The position numbers and the translations under genes were made by a program. The notes under the pieces were generated by a model. It was not told the origin of the DNA, ran no database searches, and was given only the letters and a program-made list of their open reading frames with translations. Below are positions 33,077-42,505 of a stretch of 64,000 nt of DNA, piece after piece. Location of the stretch: NCBI GenBank assembly GCA_964402055.1, contig CAYOAV010000004.1:4602-68601 (forward strand). The letters are read 5' to 3'. Numbering within the stretch: the first letter of the stretch is position 1; the number at the start of each line of letters is the position of its first letter. This DNA is from UMGS363 sp964402055. GTDB lineage: Bacteria; Bacillota; Clostridia; Oscillospirales; Ruminococcaceae.

Positions 33077-34564
33077 TTATACAATGCTCTCGCCACGAAC
33101 AAGCTTGGAAACGCCGTTAGCGGCAAAAAGAAGAATTACGCTGATAATGGACTTGAGCATACCGATAACTGTTGAGATCGGAATAAGTCCGCTTGTGATA
33201 CCGAGGTTATAAACATAAAGGTCGAGAACCTCGATTGAGCTTTTATTAATGGAGTTGGAGAATACGAGGTATTGCTCCATACCGTTCGAAAGGATATTCG
33301 CAATTGACATAAGGAGAAGAACCATATATGTAGGAATAAGCTCAGGAATAGTTATAAACCACATCTTAGCAAATCTTCCTGCACCGTCAACGGTTGCTGC
33401 CTCATAAAGCTGCTGATCGATACCTGAAATAGATGCGATATAGATGATAGCACTCCAGCCAAGTCCCTTCCAAAGTCCCCATGCGAGCATTTTAAGCCAC
33501 ATATGCGAGTCGCTCAAAAGGTAGTTTGTCATAGTCGGATAACCGATAGATGTAAGGAAGGTATTGATAAAGCCGTCAGTTGAGAAGATAGCAAGAGCGA
33601 TAGCGTAAACAAGAACCCAGCTGATAAAGTTAGGAATCGTTGTAAATGTCTGAACTACTCTTCTGAAGGTTGTATTCTTGATTTCTGAAAGGAAGATAGC
33701 GAACACCATAGGTATCCAGCTTGTTGCGATGCCAAGTCCGCTCATTGCGAGGGTATTCTTGATAACTCTTACAACGTCCTTTCTTGTAGCTGCTGTATTA
33801 AAGAGTGACTTGAACCACTTAAGTCCTACAAACTTGTCCATTGTAAGGGTTTCACCCGACTTATAATCGAAGAATGCATATCTCCAGCCGAAAAGCGGCA
33901 GATAGCAGAACACGAATGCAAGAACAAGAATAGGGAGCATCATGAGGAAAAGTCTGTACTTTGGAGCCATGCTTGGCTTATCGCCCTTATTTACAGGAAC
34001 AAGCACAAGCTCTGCAACAGACACAAGCAAGGTAATCGCTGCAAGCACGACATAAAGCCAGAAAATGCTTGGGAACATCGGATTTACCTTTTCAATTCTC
34101 TCTGATGTAAGAAGCATCTGATAGGAACGATAAATTCCGATAAGAGCGCAGAATTCAACAACTGCACCGCCGATAGCGAACAGTGTACTCATTTTCTTAA
34201 GCTTATAATTTCCGAGTGACATACATGCACCGATTATCATAATAACAACAGCAAGTATTATGATAAGGCTGCTTGCGTTAAGAAGCTTGAAAGCGGATTC
34301 GGGAACCCAGCCTCTTGAAAAGGAACGTCCCAAATTAGTTGTAAGGGTATCATAAGAAACACCGCAGGTGAAAAGCGACATATTCTTATTGATCTGATCC
34401 GTTATCTTCGCCGCATTGAAGGTCGGGAAAAATAGGATAATGATATTAACTATTACAGACGCTCTTACAAACCAGAAAAGAACGTCGCACAGCTTTTCAC
34501 GGGGCGAACGTGTATCCATCGTTCTCGCTCCGAAGCGTTGTGATGCACTGAAAGCATCTAACAT
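33077..34564 (-). CDS. Carbohydrate ABC permease, LplB/YteP type, with long N-terminal membrane extension
   Basis: The C-terminal 300 residues are a normal LplB-like permease: FCYLPLFGWRYAFFDYK, the EAA loop EAATVDGAGRFAKMWFITIPEL around residue 410, and the LYVYNLGITSGL end region. The first 195 residues are extra, with about four hydrophobic helices (near 28-48, 92-113, 122-146 and 165-187), roughly two thirds more than the usual length of about 300. The start at 34564 follows TTGGAGG and fits the promoter position, so the extension is part of the gene. It is the first gene of the permease-permease-yesL unit. Confidence 0.9.
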   Translation of the reverse strand: MLDAFSASQRFGARTMDTRSPREKLCDVLFWFVRASVIVNIIILFFPTFNAAKITDQINKNMSLFTCGVSYDTLTTNLGRSFSRGWVPESAFKLLNASSLIIILAVVIMIIGACMSLGNYKLKKMSTLFAIGGAVVEFCALIGIYRSYQMLLTSERIEKVNPMFPSIFWLYVVLAAITLLVSVAELVLVPVNKGDKPSMAPKYRLFLMMLPILVLAFVFCYLPLFGWRYAFFDYKSGETLTMDKFVGLKWFKSLFNTAATRKDVVRVIKNTLAMSGLGIATSWIPMVFAIFLSEIKNTTFRRVVQTFTTIPNFISWVLVYAIALAIFSTDGFINTFLTSIGYPTMTNYLLSDSHMWLKMLAWGLWKGLGWSAIIYIASISGIDQQLYEAATVDGAGRFAKMWFITIPELIPTYMVLLLMSIANILSNGMEQYLVFSNSINKSSIEVLDLYVYNLGITSGLIPISTVIGMLKSIISVILLFAANGVSKLVRGESIV

Positions 34565-34647
34565 TTTACTGCACCTCCAAGATTGGGAATAACCGATTTA
34601 CAAAAACAGCTTGATTATTCCTTATAAATATGCTACAATGTAAATAA

Positions 34648-34712
34648 ATTATATCACAATTTCATCACTTTTTCTATAACAAAAATGACATTTTTTAGCA
34701 CAATAATGACAT
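34648..34712 (-). promoter_or_regulatory. Activator-type promoter with two direct repeats
   Basis: The permease promoter has a good -10 TATAAT (34653-34648) but a poor -35 (TAGAAA, 34676-34671). Immediately upstream are two 13-bp direct repeats, ACAAAAATGACAT (34679-34691) and ACAATAATGACAT (34700-34712), differing at one position and spaced 21 bp start to start, i.e. on the same helix face. This is the layout of AraC-type activator half-sites, and an AraC-family gene starts 74 bp away. Confidence 0.7.
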
Positions 34713-34785
34713 AAACAAAACTATGTAAAAGATAAACCGTTTTCATTGTCAAAAATCACGAAAAAAAGCAAGGATTTATTAAGCT

Positions 34786-35643
34786 ATGAAAGAATTTAAG
34801 CTCAATGATTTCATCAGGGAAGGCTCTTTTCCCTTTCATATTCAGCAGGATATTCACGAAAACACCTTTCCTATGCACAGCCACAGCGATTTTTTTGAGC
34901 TTGTTGTAGTCATCGGAGGAAGTGCCACACATATTGTTGACGATGAATGCTTTCCAATAAAAAAGGGGGACGTTTTCGTTGTCGGAACGGATATTTCGCA
35001 TGGCTTTTCCGAAGCTGTTGATTTCAGGATATGCAATATTATGTTTTCTTTCGATGAATTTTTCGGCGGCAGCTCTGATATATGCTCGTCAAAGGGCTTT
35101 CGCTCGCTTTTCTGCGGCAAAATTCCCAACAGGCTCACGCTCCCTCCCGAGGAATTTCTGCGTGTATGCGAAATGCTCAAGGTTTTACAGACAGAATATC
35201 TTTCAGGCTCTGACGGAAAAGAAACCTTACTGCGTTCCTATTTTATGCTTCTGACGGTAACCCTTTCACGCCTTTTCACATCAAAGGAAACAGGAAAGAC
35301 AAGGAGCATTGAAAATATAACAGCGGCGGCTGAATTTATTGAGAGAAATTTCACGGAAAGGCTTACGCTTGATTCGATAGCGAGTGTTACACACTATTCG
35401 TCAAGACATTTTGTGCGTATTTTTACCGAAACCTATCATCAGACACCGCAGGAATACATACTATCTCTAAGGCTAAGACGTGCCTGCCGACTGCTTGAAG
35501 AGGGTGAGCTTTCCATTGAAGAAACAGCACAGCAAAGCGGTTTCGGTGATGGAAATTACTTTTGTCGTGTTTTCAGAAAGCATATGAACATTACGCCGAG
35601 TGACTACCGCCGCAGACACACGGCAAACAACCGAAAGGACTAA
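34786..35643 (+). CDS. AraC family transcriptional regulator
   Basis: A 285-residue regulator. The N-terminal cupin-like ligand domain (HTFPMHSHSDFFELVVV-type, residues about 20-90) has the usual histidines and the GDVFVVGTDISHGF turn. The C-terminal double helix-turn-helix (about 180-280) includes LTLDSIASVTHYSSRHFVRIF and the signature RRACRLLEEGELSIEETA plus FCRVFRKHMNITPSDYRRR. It is divergent from the sugar permease operon and very likely controls it. An AAGGA lies 11 nt before the ATG, longer than ideal. Confidence 0.93.
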   Translation: MKEFKLNDFIREGSFPFHIQQDIHENTFPMHSHSDFFELVVVIGGSATHIVDDECFPIKKGDVFVVGTDISHGFSEAVDFRICNIMFSFDEFFGGSSDICSSKGFRSLFCGKIPNRLTLPPEEFLRVCEMLKVLQTEYLSGSDGKETLLRSYFMLLTVTLSRLFTSKETGKTRSIENITAAAEFIERNFTERLTLDSIASVTHYSSRHFVRIFTETYHQTPQEYILSLRLRRACRLLEEGELSIEETAQQSGFGDGNYFCRVFRKHMNITPSDYRRRHTANNRKD

Positions 35644-35646
35644 AAT

Positions 35647-36288
35647 ATGACTAAAAAGGAACGTGCAGAGCTTGCTGTATCGGAGCTTGAAAAAATATAT
35701 CCCGAAGCGGTATGCTCGCTTGAATATAAAGAGCCGTATGAGCTTATGATAGCCGCTAGGCTTTCTGCACAATGCACTGACACAAGGGTAAATCTTGTCA
35801 CAAGGGAGCTTTTTTCACGCTTTACAACGCTTAAAGACTTTGCCGAGGCTGACGAAAACGAAATTGCGGAGATAATCAAGCCCTGCGGATTATACAAAAC
35901 CAAATCGAAAAGCATATCGGAAATGACAAAAACGCTTTACTATGAGCTTGACGGAAAAATCCCCGATACAATAGAAGAACTCACAAAGCTTTCAGGCATA
36001 GGAAGAAAAACGGCTAATCTTATTATGGGGGATATTTTCCATAAGCCTGCTGTTGTTACTGATACTCATTTTATTAGAATATGCGGCAGGCTCGGACTTA
36101 CTAGTGAAAAAGATCCGAAAAAGGTCGAAATGGCGATGAAGAAGCTCCTGCCAGAGGATAAAAGCTCCGATTTCTGCCATAGAATAGTTATTTTCGGCAG
36201 AGAATACTGCACGGCAAGAAACCCGAAATGCAATATATGTCCATTAAATGGAAAAATCGGAAAATGCAATATTGGAGATAAGAAATGA
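35647..36288 (+). CDS. nth: Endonuclease III
   Basis: This DNA glycosylase/AP lyase removes oxidised pyrimidines. The 213 residues contain the helix-hairpin-helix LSGIGRKTANLIMG with the catalytic lysine and the catalytic aspartate in VTDTHFIRICGRLG. The C-terminal [4Fe-4S] cysteines are C-x6-C-x2-C, then C after eight residues instead of the common five (CPLNGKIGKC). It begins 3 nt after the AraC gene and overlaps recQ by 4 nt (ATGA). Confidence 0.95.
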   Translation: MTKKERAELAVSELEKIYPEAVCSLEYKEPYELMIAARLSAQCTDTRVNLVTRELFSRFTTLKDFAEADENEIAEIIKPCGLYKTKSKSISEMTKTLYYELDGKIPDTIEELTKLSGIGRKTANLIMGDIFHKPAVVTDTHFIRICGRLGLTSEKDPKKVEMAMKKLLPEDKSSDFCHRIVIFGREYCTARNPKCNICPLNGKIGKCNIGDKK

Positions 36289-38114
36289 ACAAATTTGATG
36301 TCTTAAGGCAATATTTCGGTCATGATGAATTCCGCAATGGTCAGTCTGAAATAATCGACAATATACTATCAGGAAATGATGTTCTCGGAATTATGCCGAC
36401 AGGTGCAGGAAAATCCATATGCTATCAGGTTCCTGCAATGCTTCTGGACGGCATAACCATTGTTATCTCGCCGCTTATTTCTCTTATGAAGGATCAGGTT
36501 GAGAGCCTTATACAAAATGGTATTCCTGCCGCATATATAAACAGCTCACTTACTGCTTCACAATATTACGAAGCCTTAAGAAGAGCGGCAAACGGGAGCT
36601 ACAAGCTGATATACGTTGCACCTGAGCGGCTTATGACAGACGATTTTCTTGATTTTTCACAAAAATGCAAAATTGCAATGGTAACAGTCGATGAATCGCA
36701 CTGCGTTTCGCAATGGGGTCAGGATTTCCGTCCGAGCTATCTTAAAATCATCGAATACATATCAAAGCTGCCCAACCGTCCGATAGTAAGTGCATTCACT
36801 GCTACTGCAACAGAACATGTCAAGGAGGATATTTCACAGCTTCTCGGTCTGCGTTATCCATTTACGATAACAACAGGATTTGACAGACAGAATCTTTACT
36901 TTGAAGTACGCAGACCTGCTGAAAAGCTTAATGAATTGCTGAAAATAGTTGAAGAAAATAAGGGAAAAAGCACCATTATATATTGTGCTACAAGAAAAAA
37001 AGTCAAACGAGTTTATGACCAGCTTTGCGAAGAGGGTTATCCAACGGCTATTTACCATGCAGGACTTACCGATGAAGAACGCCGCCGCAATCAGGACGAT
37101 TTTCTTTACGATAAGGCAACAGTAATGGTTGCGACAAATGCGTTCGGTATGGGCATTGATAAATCCAATGTTTCACTTATCATACATTATAATATGCCGA
37201 AAAATATTGAAAGCTATTATCAGGAGGCAGGCAGAGCAGGACGTGACGGCGAGCCTGCAAGCTGTATTCTGCTTTACAGCGGTCAGGACGTTGCACTTGC
37301 ACGATTCCTTATTGAAAATTCTAATGAGGACAATGACGGACTTACTGAAAAGGAAAAAGCTGAAATCAAGAAACGTGATTTTGAACGTCTGAAACAGATG
37401 ACATTTTACTCAACAACAAATGACTGCCTGCGTGCAAGCATTCTCCGATATTTTGGCGAAAAGCCATCATCATTCTGCGGACACTGTTCAAACTGCTGTA
37501 CAAGCTTTGAAACAACGGATATAACGATTGAAGCACAGAAGATCATAAGCTGTGTTTACAGAATATACAATCACAGCGGAACATATCTCGGAAAAACAGC
37601 TGTTACCGATATTCTGCATGGCTCAAAGGCTGAAAAGCTGATAAAAAAGGGATATGATACGTTATCAACCTATGGGATAATGTCAGATACTCCTGTTCAT
37701 AGAATTCGTCTTATACTCGATCATCTTATCGAAAAGGGATTTCTTTCGGTGCGTGAGGGCGAATTTCCTGTTGTCGTACCGACAGAGCTATCCACGGCTG
37801 CAATAAAATCAGGACAGCTTTTTGAAATGAAGCTGCCCAAGGAAAAGAGGCCTGCTATCATACGCAAGGAAAAAGCTCCCGAATATCCTATCAATGAAGA
37901 GCTTCTCAAAAAGCTTAAACTGCTACGTCTGAAAATTGCGTCTGAATCAAAGGTTCCTGCCTATCTTGTTTTCACCGATGCAACGCTTCGTGATATGTGC
38001 AAAAAGCTCCCGAAATCAAAGGAAGAGCTGCTTTCTGTTTCGGGTGTCGGACAAAAGAAATGCGAAAGCTATGGTCAGGCTTTTTTAGATGAAATAAACA
38101 GCTTTACAGAATAA
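36285..38114 (+). CDS. recQ: ATP-dependent DNA helicase RecQ
   Basis: A 3'-5' helicase used in recombination and fork repair. The 609 residues show the Q-motif region FGHDEFRNGQSEIIDNIL and Walker A IMPTGAGKSICYQVPA. A DESH box (VDESHCVSQWGQDFRPSY), MATNAFGMGIDKSNV and QEAGRAGRDGEPASC follow. The RecQ-specific zinc cysteines (CLRA...FCGHCSNCC), a winged helix and a C-terminal HRDC domain (about 530-605) complete it. Translationally coupled to nth, it ends at a strong terminator. Confidence 0.97.
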   Translation: MNKFDVLRQYFGHDEFRNGQSEIIDNILSGNDVLGIMPTGAGKSICYQVPAMLLDGITIVISPLISLMKDQVESLIQNGIPAAYINSSLTASQYYEALRRAANGSYKLIYVAPERLMTDDFLDFSQKCKIAMVTVDESHCVSQWGQDFRPSYLKIIEYISKLPNRPIVSAFTATATEHVKEDISQLLGLRYPFTITTGFDRQNLYFEVRRPAEKLNELLKIVEENKGKSTIIYCATRKKVKRVYDQLCEEGYPTAIYHAGLTDEERRRNQDDFLYDKATVMVATNAFGMGIDKSNVSLIIHYNMPKNIESYYQEAGRAGRDGEPASCILLYSGQDVALARFLIENSNEDNDGLTEKEKAEIKKRDFERLKQMTFYSTTNDCLRASILRYFGEKPSSFCGHCSNCCTSFETTDITIEAQKIISCVYRIYNHSGTYLGKTAVTDILHGSKAEKLIKKGYDTLSTYGIMSDTPVHRIRLILDHLIEKGFLSVREGEFPVVVPTELSTAAIKSGQLFEMKLPKEKRPAIIRKEKAPEYPINEELLKKLKLLRLKIASESKVPAYLVFTDATLRDMCKKLPKSKEELLSVSGVGQKKCESYGQAFLDEINSFTE

Positions 38115-38116
38115 AA

Positions 38117-38158
38117 AACAGCTTCAGGCTATTGTATTTTCAAAAGCCTGAAGCTGTT
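38117..38158. terminator. Bidirectional terminator between recQ and the transglutaminase gene
   Basis: A perfect 14-bp stem, AACAGCTTCAGGCT / AGCCTGAAGCTGTT, with a 14-nt loop. ATTTTTTT follows on the plus strand and TTTTTTATT on the minus strand. Confidence 0.95.
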
Positions 38159-38164
38159 ATTTTT

Positions 38165-40375
38165 TTACTTTTTTAATACACTCTTATATTCCTCCATCGC
38201 CTTTTCCACCTGTTCTGATGTTATATCATATCCCCCATAGCAGGAAAGCTCAAAGGAGCAGATAAGCACGTCAGCGTTAATTCCCGTTTTTTCAAGTATC
38301 AAAGATTGTATCTGCCTTGGAGTGAGGACGGAAAGCTCCGTTTCTGCTTTAAGACGTGAATTAAGCTTTTTGCAAAGCCTGTTGTAGATGAGTATTACTG
38401 CTCTGCCCGAATTTGTGTTACGGACACGGAGCTTAAAAATAAACTCGTCTATTGCAGGCATAAATATTATCATCAAAAGCAGCAGCACGCCAAATGTAAC
38501 TATAATTACCGCTGTTGCAAAAACGGATAAATAATCTTCCTCGGGATTATCTTCATCAGAACCGCCGCCTGAAATATCGGAACTGCCCGAAACTGTCGGC
38601 TCATATATCGTCCAGCCAGCCCCCAGAATATAAACCTCGGGATAAGCGTGTGCATTTTCTGTTTTCAGGCTGTAAACATTTGGCGATACCTCATCTCCGC
38701 TGTTAAAGCCCTCGACATAACGCACCGAAAGTCCTGCCGCTCTTGCAAGCAGGCAATAAGCTGTCGCAAAATCCGAACAGGTTCCCCTTTTGCTTTCAAA
38801 GATAAAATATTCGGGAGTATCCAGCTCATCGGGTGCTTTATATCCAAGGTCATAGGAAAAACTGCCGTCATTGAAAAAGGCTTCTATTGCTTCGGCTTTT
38901 TCATAATCATAATCAAGTCCCGATGTAAGCTCATCGGAAAGAGCCTTTATTTCCTCGGAAACTGTATCACTTTTATCTTCATAAGCTTCATTCTGCACAA
39001 CAGTAAGAAACGCCTTGGCTGTTTTCTTTGATTCTTCTGAAATATCATCCTCCAACAGAATATCATATAACAGCATTTCAAAATCATAGCTGCTTATATC
39101 ACACATTCCTGCGTCAATAAAGCCGCTTTCATAAGCATTATCCTTGCCATAAAAAAGCAGAGCGGCACTTTCATTCACACGCAGATGAGAATACTGCAGG
39201 CTTGTATTGGTCATAAGCTCGCCCCAGTCGGTTCTGAATGTTTTTGAATAGTCCTCATTTCTTCCGTAAAGAACAGCATCCACGGTTCGTTGGGGAGCAG
39301 GTATATACAATGTTGGATAATCATTCACTTCAATTTCGCAGGAATAAATTTCCTCATCGGTATTTGCAAATAAAGTCAGCTTTTCAATATCAAACTCCTT
39401 CGGGAGTGTTCCTCCAAGCTGATAATATTCAAGATAAGCCTTTGCAAGCCTGTTCAGGCTCAATGCTCTTGCGTTATCCTGCCAATATAATCTGCAAAGA
39501 CGTTCAGGTGTGGCAGTTGATGAATACCACCATCTGTTTTCACTGTCATAGCTGTCAAAAACCTGTATTTTATAGTATTCTCTGCGTTGAGATCTGACGG
39601 TAAAAAGCAATCGGCTTTCCATTTCATTGAAAAGGTCGGCATTGCCTGAATGCTCTGTATAGCTGCCGTCTATCTGACCGTAACGTCCTCCGAAGGAAAA
39701 GCGTGAGGTAAACTCCTCGAATTTTTCATAGTAAGGTGTTTCCTGCGGCTTTGGGATAAGCACGGCGATAAGGAGCACTGCCACAGCAAAGTCGATATAT
39801 CCCACCAAAGAGGAAGCTTTACCGAATTTTGGTTTATTATTTTCAGCGGTAAGCTTATAATTGTAAAGATAAAGCGTGATATCAGCCGCAGAAAGTGCAA
39901 CGGCATAGAATGTCGGCACAGGCTGGGACGCTTTGATAAATATTGCACATGGGATAAATGCAAGCAGCGTCAGGACAGACACACGATATATGCAATGCGT
40001 GAAATAATAGACTGCGGAGCTGATAAAAAAGGTAAAAAACAACATAAGAGAAAGCATATACTGCCATATTGTATCAATAGTTGCCGCACCTGTCATAAAC
40101 CATTCGATAAATTCTATCCTGCTTGGAGCGGACATCAATATACCGCCTGTTAATCCTGTTACAACCGCCGCAAGGGCGATATAAGCAAATCCTCCAAGCA
40201 CCTTATGAGCCTTGATATAGTCAAAAACAATAAAAAATACTGCCGTCAGCAGGAATGACAGAAAAGCATATCCATTAAAATATGTTTTCAGATAAATATA
40301 GCCTATTGCCGAGCATATCAATCCCGAAAAAACAAACGGAAGCAGTTTTTTACTTAAATTTTCTGCTGAAAACAT
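38165..40375 (-). CDS. Membrane-bound transglutaminase-like protein (TgpA family)
   Basis: The 736-residue protein has about six N-terminal membrane helices (about 10-190), a large outer region with a transglutaminase-core domain (about 500-600), one further helix near 625-650 and a cytoplasmic DUF4129-like tail. The papain-like set is partly visible: Cys in RGTCSDFATAYCL (about 531) and His in ENAHAYPEVYI (about 575). The third residue, usually Asp in W..(F/Y)DPT, is Glu here (GWTIYEPT). It is the last gene of a MoxR-DUF58-TgpA triad, which is widely conserved but poorly understood. Confidence 0.9.
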   Translation of the reverse strand: MFSAENLSKKLLPFVFSGLICSAIGYIYLKTYFNGYAFLSFLLTAVFFIVFDYIKAHKVLGGFAYIALAAVVTGLTGGILMSAPSRIEFIEWFMTGAATIDTIWQYMLSLMLFFTFFISSAVYYFTHCIYRVSVLTLLAFIPCAIFIKASQPVPTFYAVALSAADITLYLYNYKLTAENNKPKFGKASSLVGYIDFAVAVLLIAVLIPKPQETPYYEKFEEFTSRFSFGGRYGQIDGSYTEHSGNADLFNEMESRLLFTVRSQRREYYKIQVFDSYDSENRWWYSSTATPERLCRLYWQDNARALSLNRLAKAYLEYYQLGGTLPKEFDIEKLTLFANTDEEIYSCEIEVNDYPTLYIPAPQRTVDAVLYGRNEDYSKTFRTDWGELMTNTSLQYSHLRVNESAALLFYGKDNAYESGFIDAGMCDISSYDFEMLLYDILLEDDISEESKKTAKAFLTVVQNEAYEDKSDTVSEEIKALSDELTSGLDYDYEKAEAIEAFFNDGSFSYDLGYKAPDELDTPEYFIFESKRGTCSDFATAYCLLARAAGLSVRYVEGFNSGDEVSPNVYSLKTENAHAYPEVYILGAGWTIYEPTVSGSSDISGGGSDEDNPEEDYLSVFATAVIIVTFGVLLLLMIIFMPAIDEFIFKLRVRNTNSGRAVILIYNRLCKKLNSRLKAETELSVLTPRQIQSLILEKTGINADVLICSFELSCYGGYDITSEQVEKAMEEYKSVLKK

Positions 40376-40383
40376 AATTCCGC

Positions 40384-41559
40384 TTATCCTTTCTCTATGA
40401 AATCATCGATAATCACATCAAATTCGGGAAAAACATTATGCGTTATCGCTGTATATTTCAGGCTATACTGTTCTGCTTCTGCAAGCTCTGCGGCGAGTGC
40501 TTTATCGGGCAGAGGTGTAAAAAGCATAATATTTCCTTTTCTTTCCAATTCACACAGCTTATCGGTGGGAAGCCTTAAATCCACTTTTTTATCAGAAAAT
40601 TCATAATATGCCAAGGCTGTACGAAGCTCTGAAAGCTCGCCCTCATCGCTGACATTAAAAGGAGCGAAGCCGTTTTCGGTATAAAACCAAACCTCTGCTT
40701 CACATCCAAGCTTAAGCAGAGCGAAAACTACTCCGAGAGTACCTTCAACCGCTCTTTCACATAATCGGCGGTCATTTCCACAGCGGTCGATAACGATAGT
40801 CTGCCGCATAGCTTCAACTTCATCATCAAGCCTTACATAATATATATCCTTTTTTGATGATAATTTCCAATTTATACGCTTTATCGGGTCGCCCTCGACA
40901 TATTCACGGTGTGTAAAGCCTGCGTTGCTGCCGAAGAAATTCATACCGTCATTTTCACGGGTATCCTCACAGTCATCGGAAAACCTGATATCGTCAGCCG
41001 CCGCACGGATAAACGGACAATCGGCTGAAATTTCGGGAATATCGGGGAAAACATAAACCTTTTCACTATTTTTAGACACATTAACAGTAAAATCCGTCAG
41101 CTGCATAAAATCACTGATTTTTACCCTTGCTTCTCCGATATTCAACGCTCCCCATATATTCGCTGTAAGCGTTATATCGAAGCTTGCTGTCTGACCTGCT
41201 GAAGCTGCAGCAAAAACCTCGGCGGAGCTGTATTCAATACCATCTGCCTTTGGGAAAGCGATGTGGATATTCGACAGCGGCAGAAAGCTTTTATTTATCA
41301 CCTTAATATGAATTATGAGCGGCTCACGTTTATACACAAGCGTTTGTGCAAAGGACATTTCAACCTTTATTCTGCCCTTTTTATAGGAAATATAAGTCAT
41401 AAGCTGAACTATCAACGAAAAAACCAAGGCGGCAGAGAGCATATAGAAAAAAGTCCAGCCTGTTGACGATGACAGAAAAAGAGCGAACAGCAGAGATAAC
41501 CCTAAAGCTATAATATATCCTATAAAGCGTACTGTTAAAGAAAAAATCTTTTTTCTCAT
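40384..41559 (-). CDS. DUF58 domain protein
   Basis: The 391 residues begin with two closely spaced membrane helices (about 8-50), continue with a beta-rich region and contain the DUF58 signature REYVEGDPIKRINWKLSSKK near residue 215. A vWA-like domain follows (MRQTIVIDRCGNDRR). In MoxR-DUF58-transglutaminase clusters it is thought to be the partner remodelled by the MoxR ATPase. It overlaps the MoxR stop by 4 nt and precedes the transglutaminase by 8 nt. Confidence 0.92.
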   Translation of the reverse strand: MRKKIFSLTVRFIGYIIALGLSLLFALFLSSSTGWTFFYMLSAALVFSLIVQLMTYISYKKGRIKVEMSFAQTLVYKREPLIIHIKVINKSFLPLSNIHIAFPKADGIEYSSAEVFAAASAGQTASFDITLTANIWGALNIGEARVKISDFMQLTDFTVNVSKNSEKVYVFPDIPEISADCPFIRAAADDIRFSDDCEDTRENDGMNFFGSNAGFTHREYVEGDPIKRINWKLSSKKDIYYVRLDDEVEAMRQTIVIDRCGNDRRLCERAVEGTLGVVFALLKLGCEAEVWFYTENGFAPFNVSDEGELSELRTALAYYEFSDKKVDLRLPTDKLCELERKGNIMLFTPLPDKALAAELAEAEQYSLKYTAITHNVFPEFDVIIDDFIEKG

Positions 41560-42494
41560 ATACCCTGCTCCGTTGGTACTTTTACCTTTGAAACGGCTGA
41601 ATTGATAGCCGCTTCTGAATTTCCGAACAAAGCCTTTCCCTTTGGCGAAAGAATTATCCTATGCGAAAGCACAAGCTCCGCACATTCCTTAACATCATCG
41701 GGAGTTACAAAGTCACGCTCATTGATAAAAGCTCTTGCCTTTGCGGCTTTGAAAAGGGCAATACTTCCTCTTGGACTTACTCCGAGCCTGATATTTTCAT
41801 CATTTCTTGTTGCCTCCGAAATTTCAACTATATATTTTCTGATATTATCGGCAACACGGATATTCTTGACCTCGTTCTGAATTTCTGCGATATCCTCGGT
41901 AGAAATGACAGGAGAAAGCGAGGAAACAGGATTTTCGTATTCATTTCTTCCAAGGATAGCGATTTCCTCCGCCTCGGCAGGGTAACCCATACTCAATCTC
42001 ATAGCGAAACGATCCATCTGTGCTTCGGGAAGATGATACGTGCCATAGGTTTCAACTGGATTTTGCGTTGCAAGAACCATAAACGGACGTTCAAGGCTAT
42101 GCGTCTGACCGTCAATGCTTATCTGACGTTCCTCCATAACCTCCAGCAGAGCTGACTGAGCCTTGGGTGAAGCTCTGTTTATTTCATCGGCGAGGAGGAA
42201 GCTGCAGAATGCCGCACCTTTTTTATACTCAAACTCCCCTGTTGCCTTGTTTATCATAGAAAAACCTGTTATATCCGAGGGCATAATATCGGGCGTAAGC
42301 TGTATTCGGTTAAAGCTTCCTCCGACAGAGCGTGACAAAGCCGCCGCAAGCTGTGTTTTGCCGACACCCGGAACGTCCTCTATGAGGATATGACCCTCCA
42401 TTATAAGTGCGGTAACAGCATTGGTTATGACATCACGCTTGCCGACTATTACCTTTTCAATATTATTAATAAGCAATTCAACACGTTTTTCCAT
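41556..42494 (-). CDS. MoxR-type AAA+ ATPase
   Basis: A 312-residue chaperone-like ATPase with Walker A EDVPGVGKTQLAAAL, Walker B FLLADEINRASPKAQSALLEVMEE, sensor 1 MVLATQNPVETYGTYHLPEAQ and a C-terminal lid domain (LGVSPRGSIALFKAAKARA). The ATG at 42494 is 7 nt after AAGGAG; the longer frame upstream lacks a site. It is the first gene of the triad and lies 11 nt after the LRR lipoprotein gene, so all four may be co-transcribed. Confidence 0.94.
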   Translation of the reverse strand: MEKRVELLINNIEKVIVGKRDVITNAVTALIMEGHILIEDVPGVGKTQLAAALSRSVGGSFNRIQLTPDIMPSDITGFSMINKATGEFEYKKGAAFCSFLLADEINRASPKAQSALLEVMEERQISIDGQTHSLERPFMVLATQNPVETYGTYHLPEAQMDRFAMRLSMGYPAEAEEIAILGRNEYENPVSSLSPVISTEDIAEIQNEVKNIRVADNIRKYIVEISEATRNDENIRLGVSPRGSIALFKAAKARAFINERDFVTPDDVKECAELVLSHRIILSPKGKALFGNSEAAINSAVSKVKVPTEQGI

Positions 42495-42505
42495 ACCTTC
42501 ACTCC

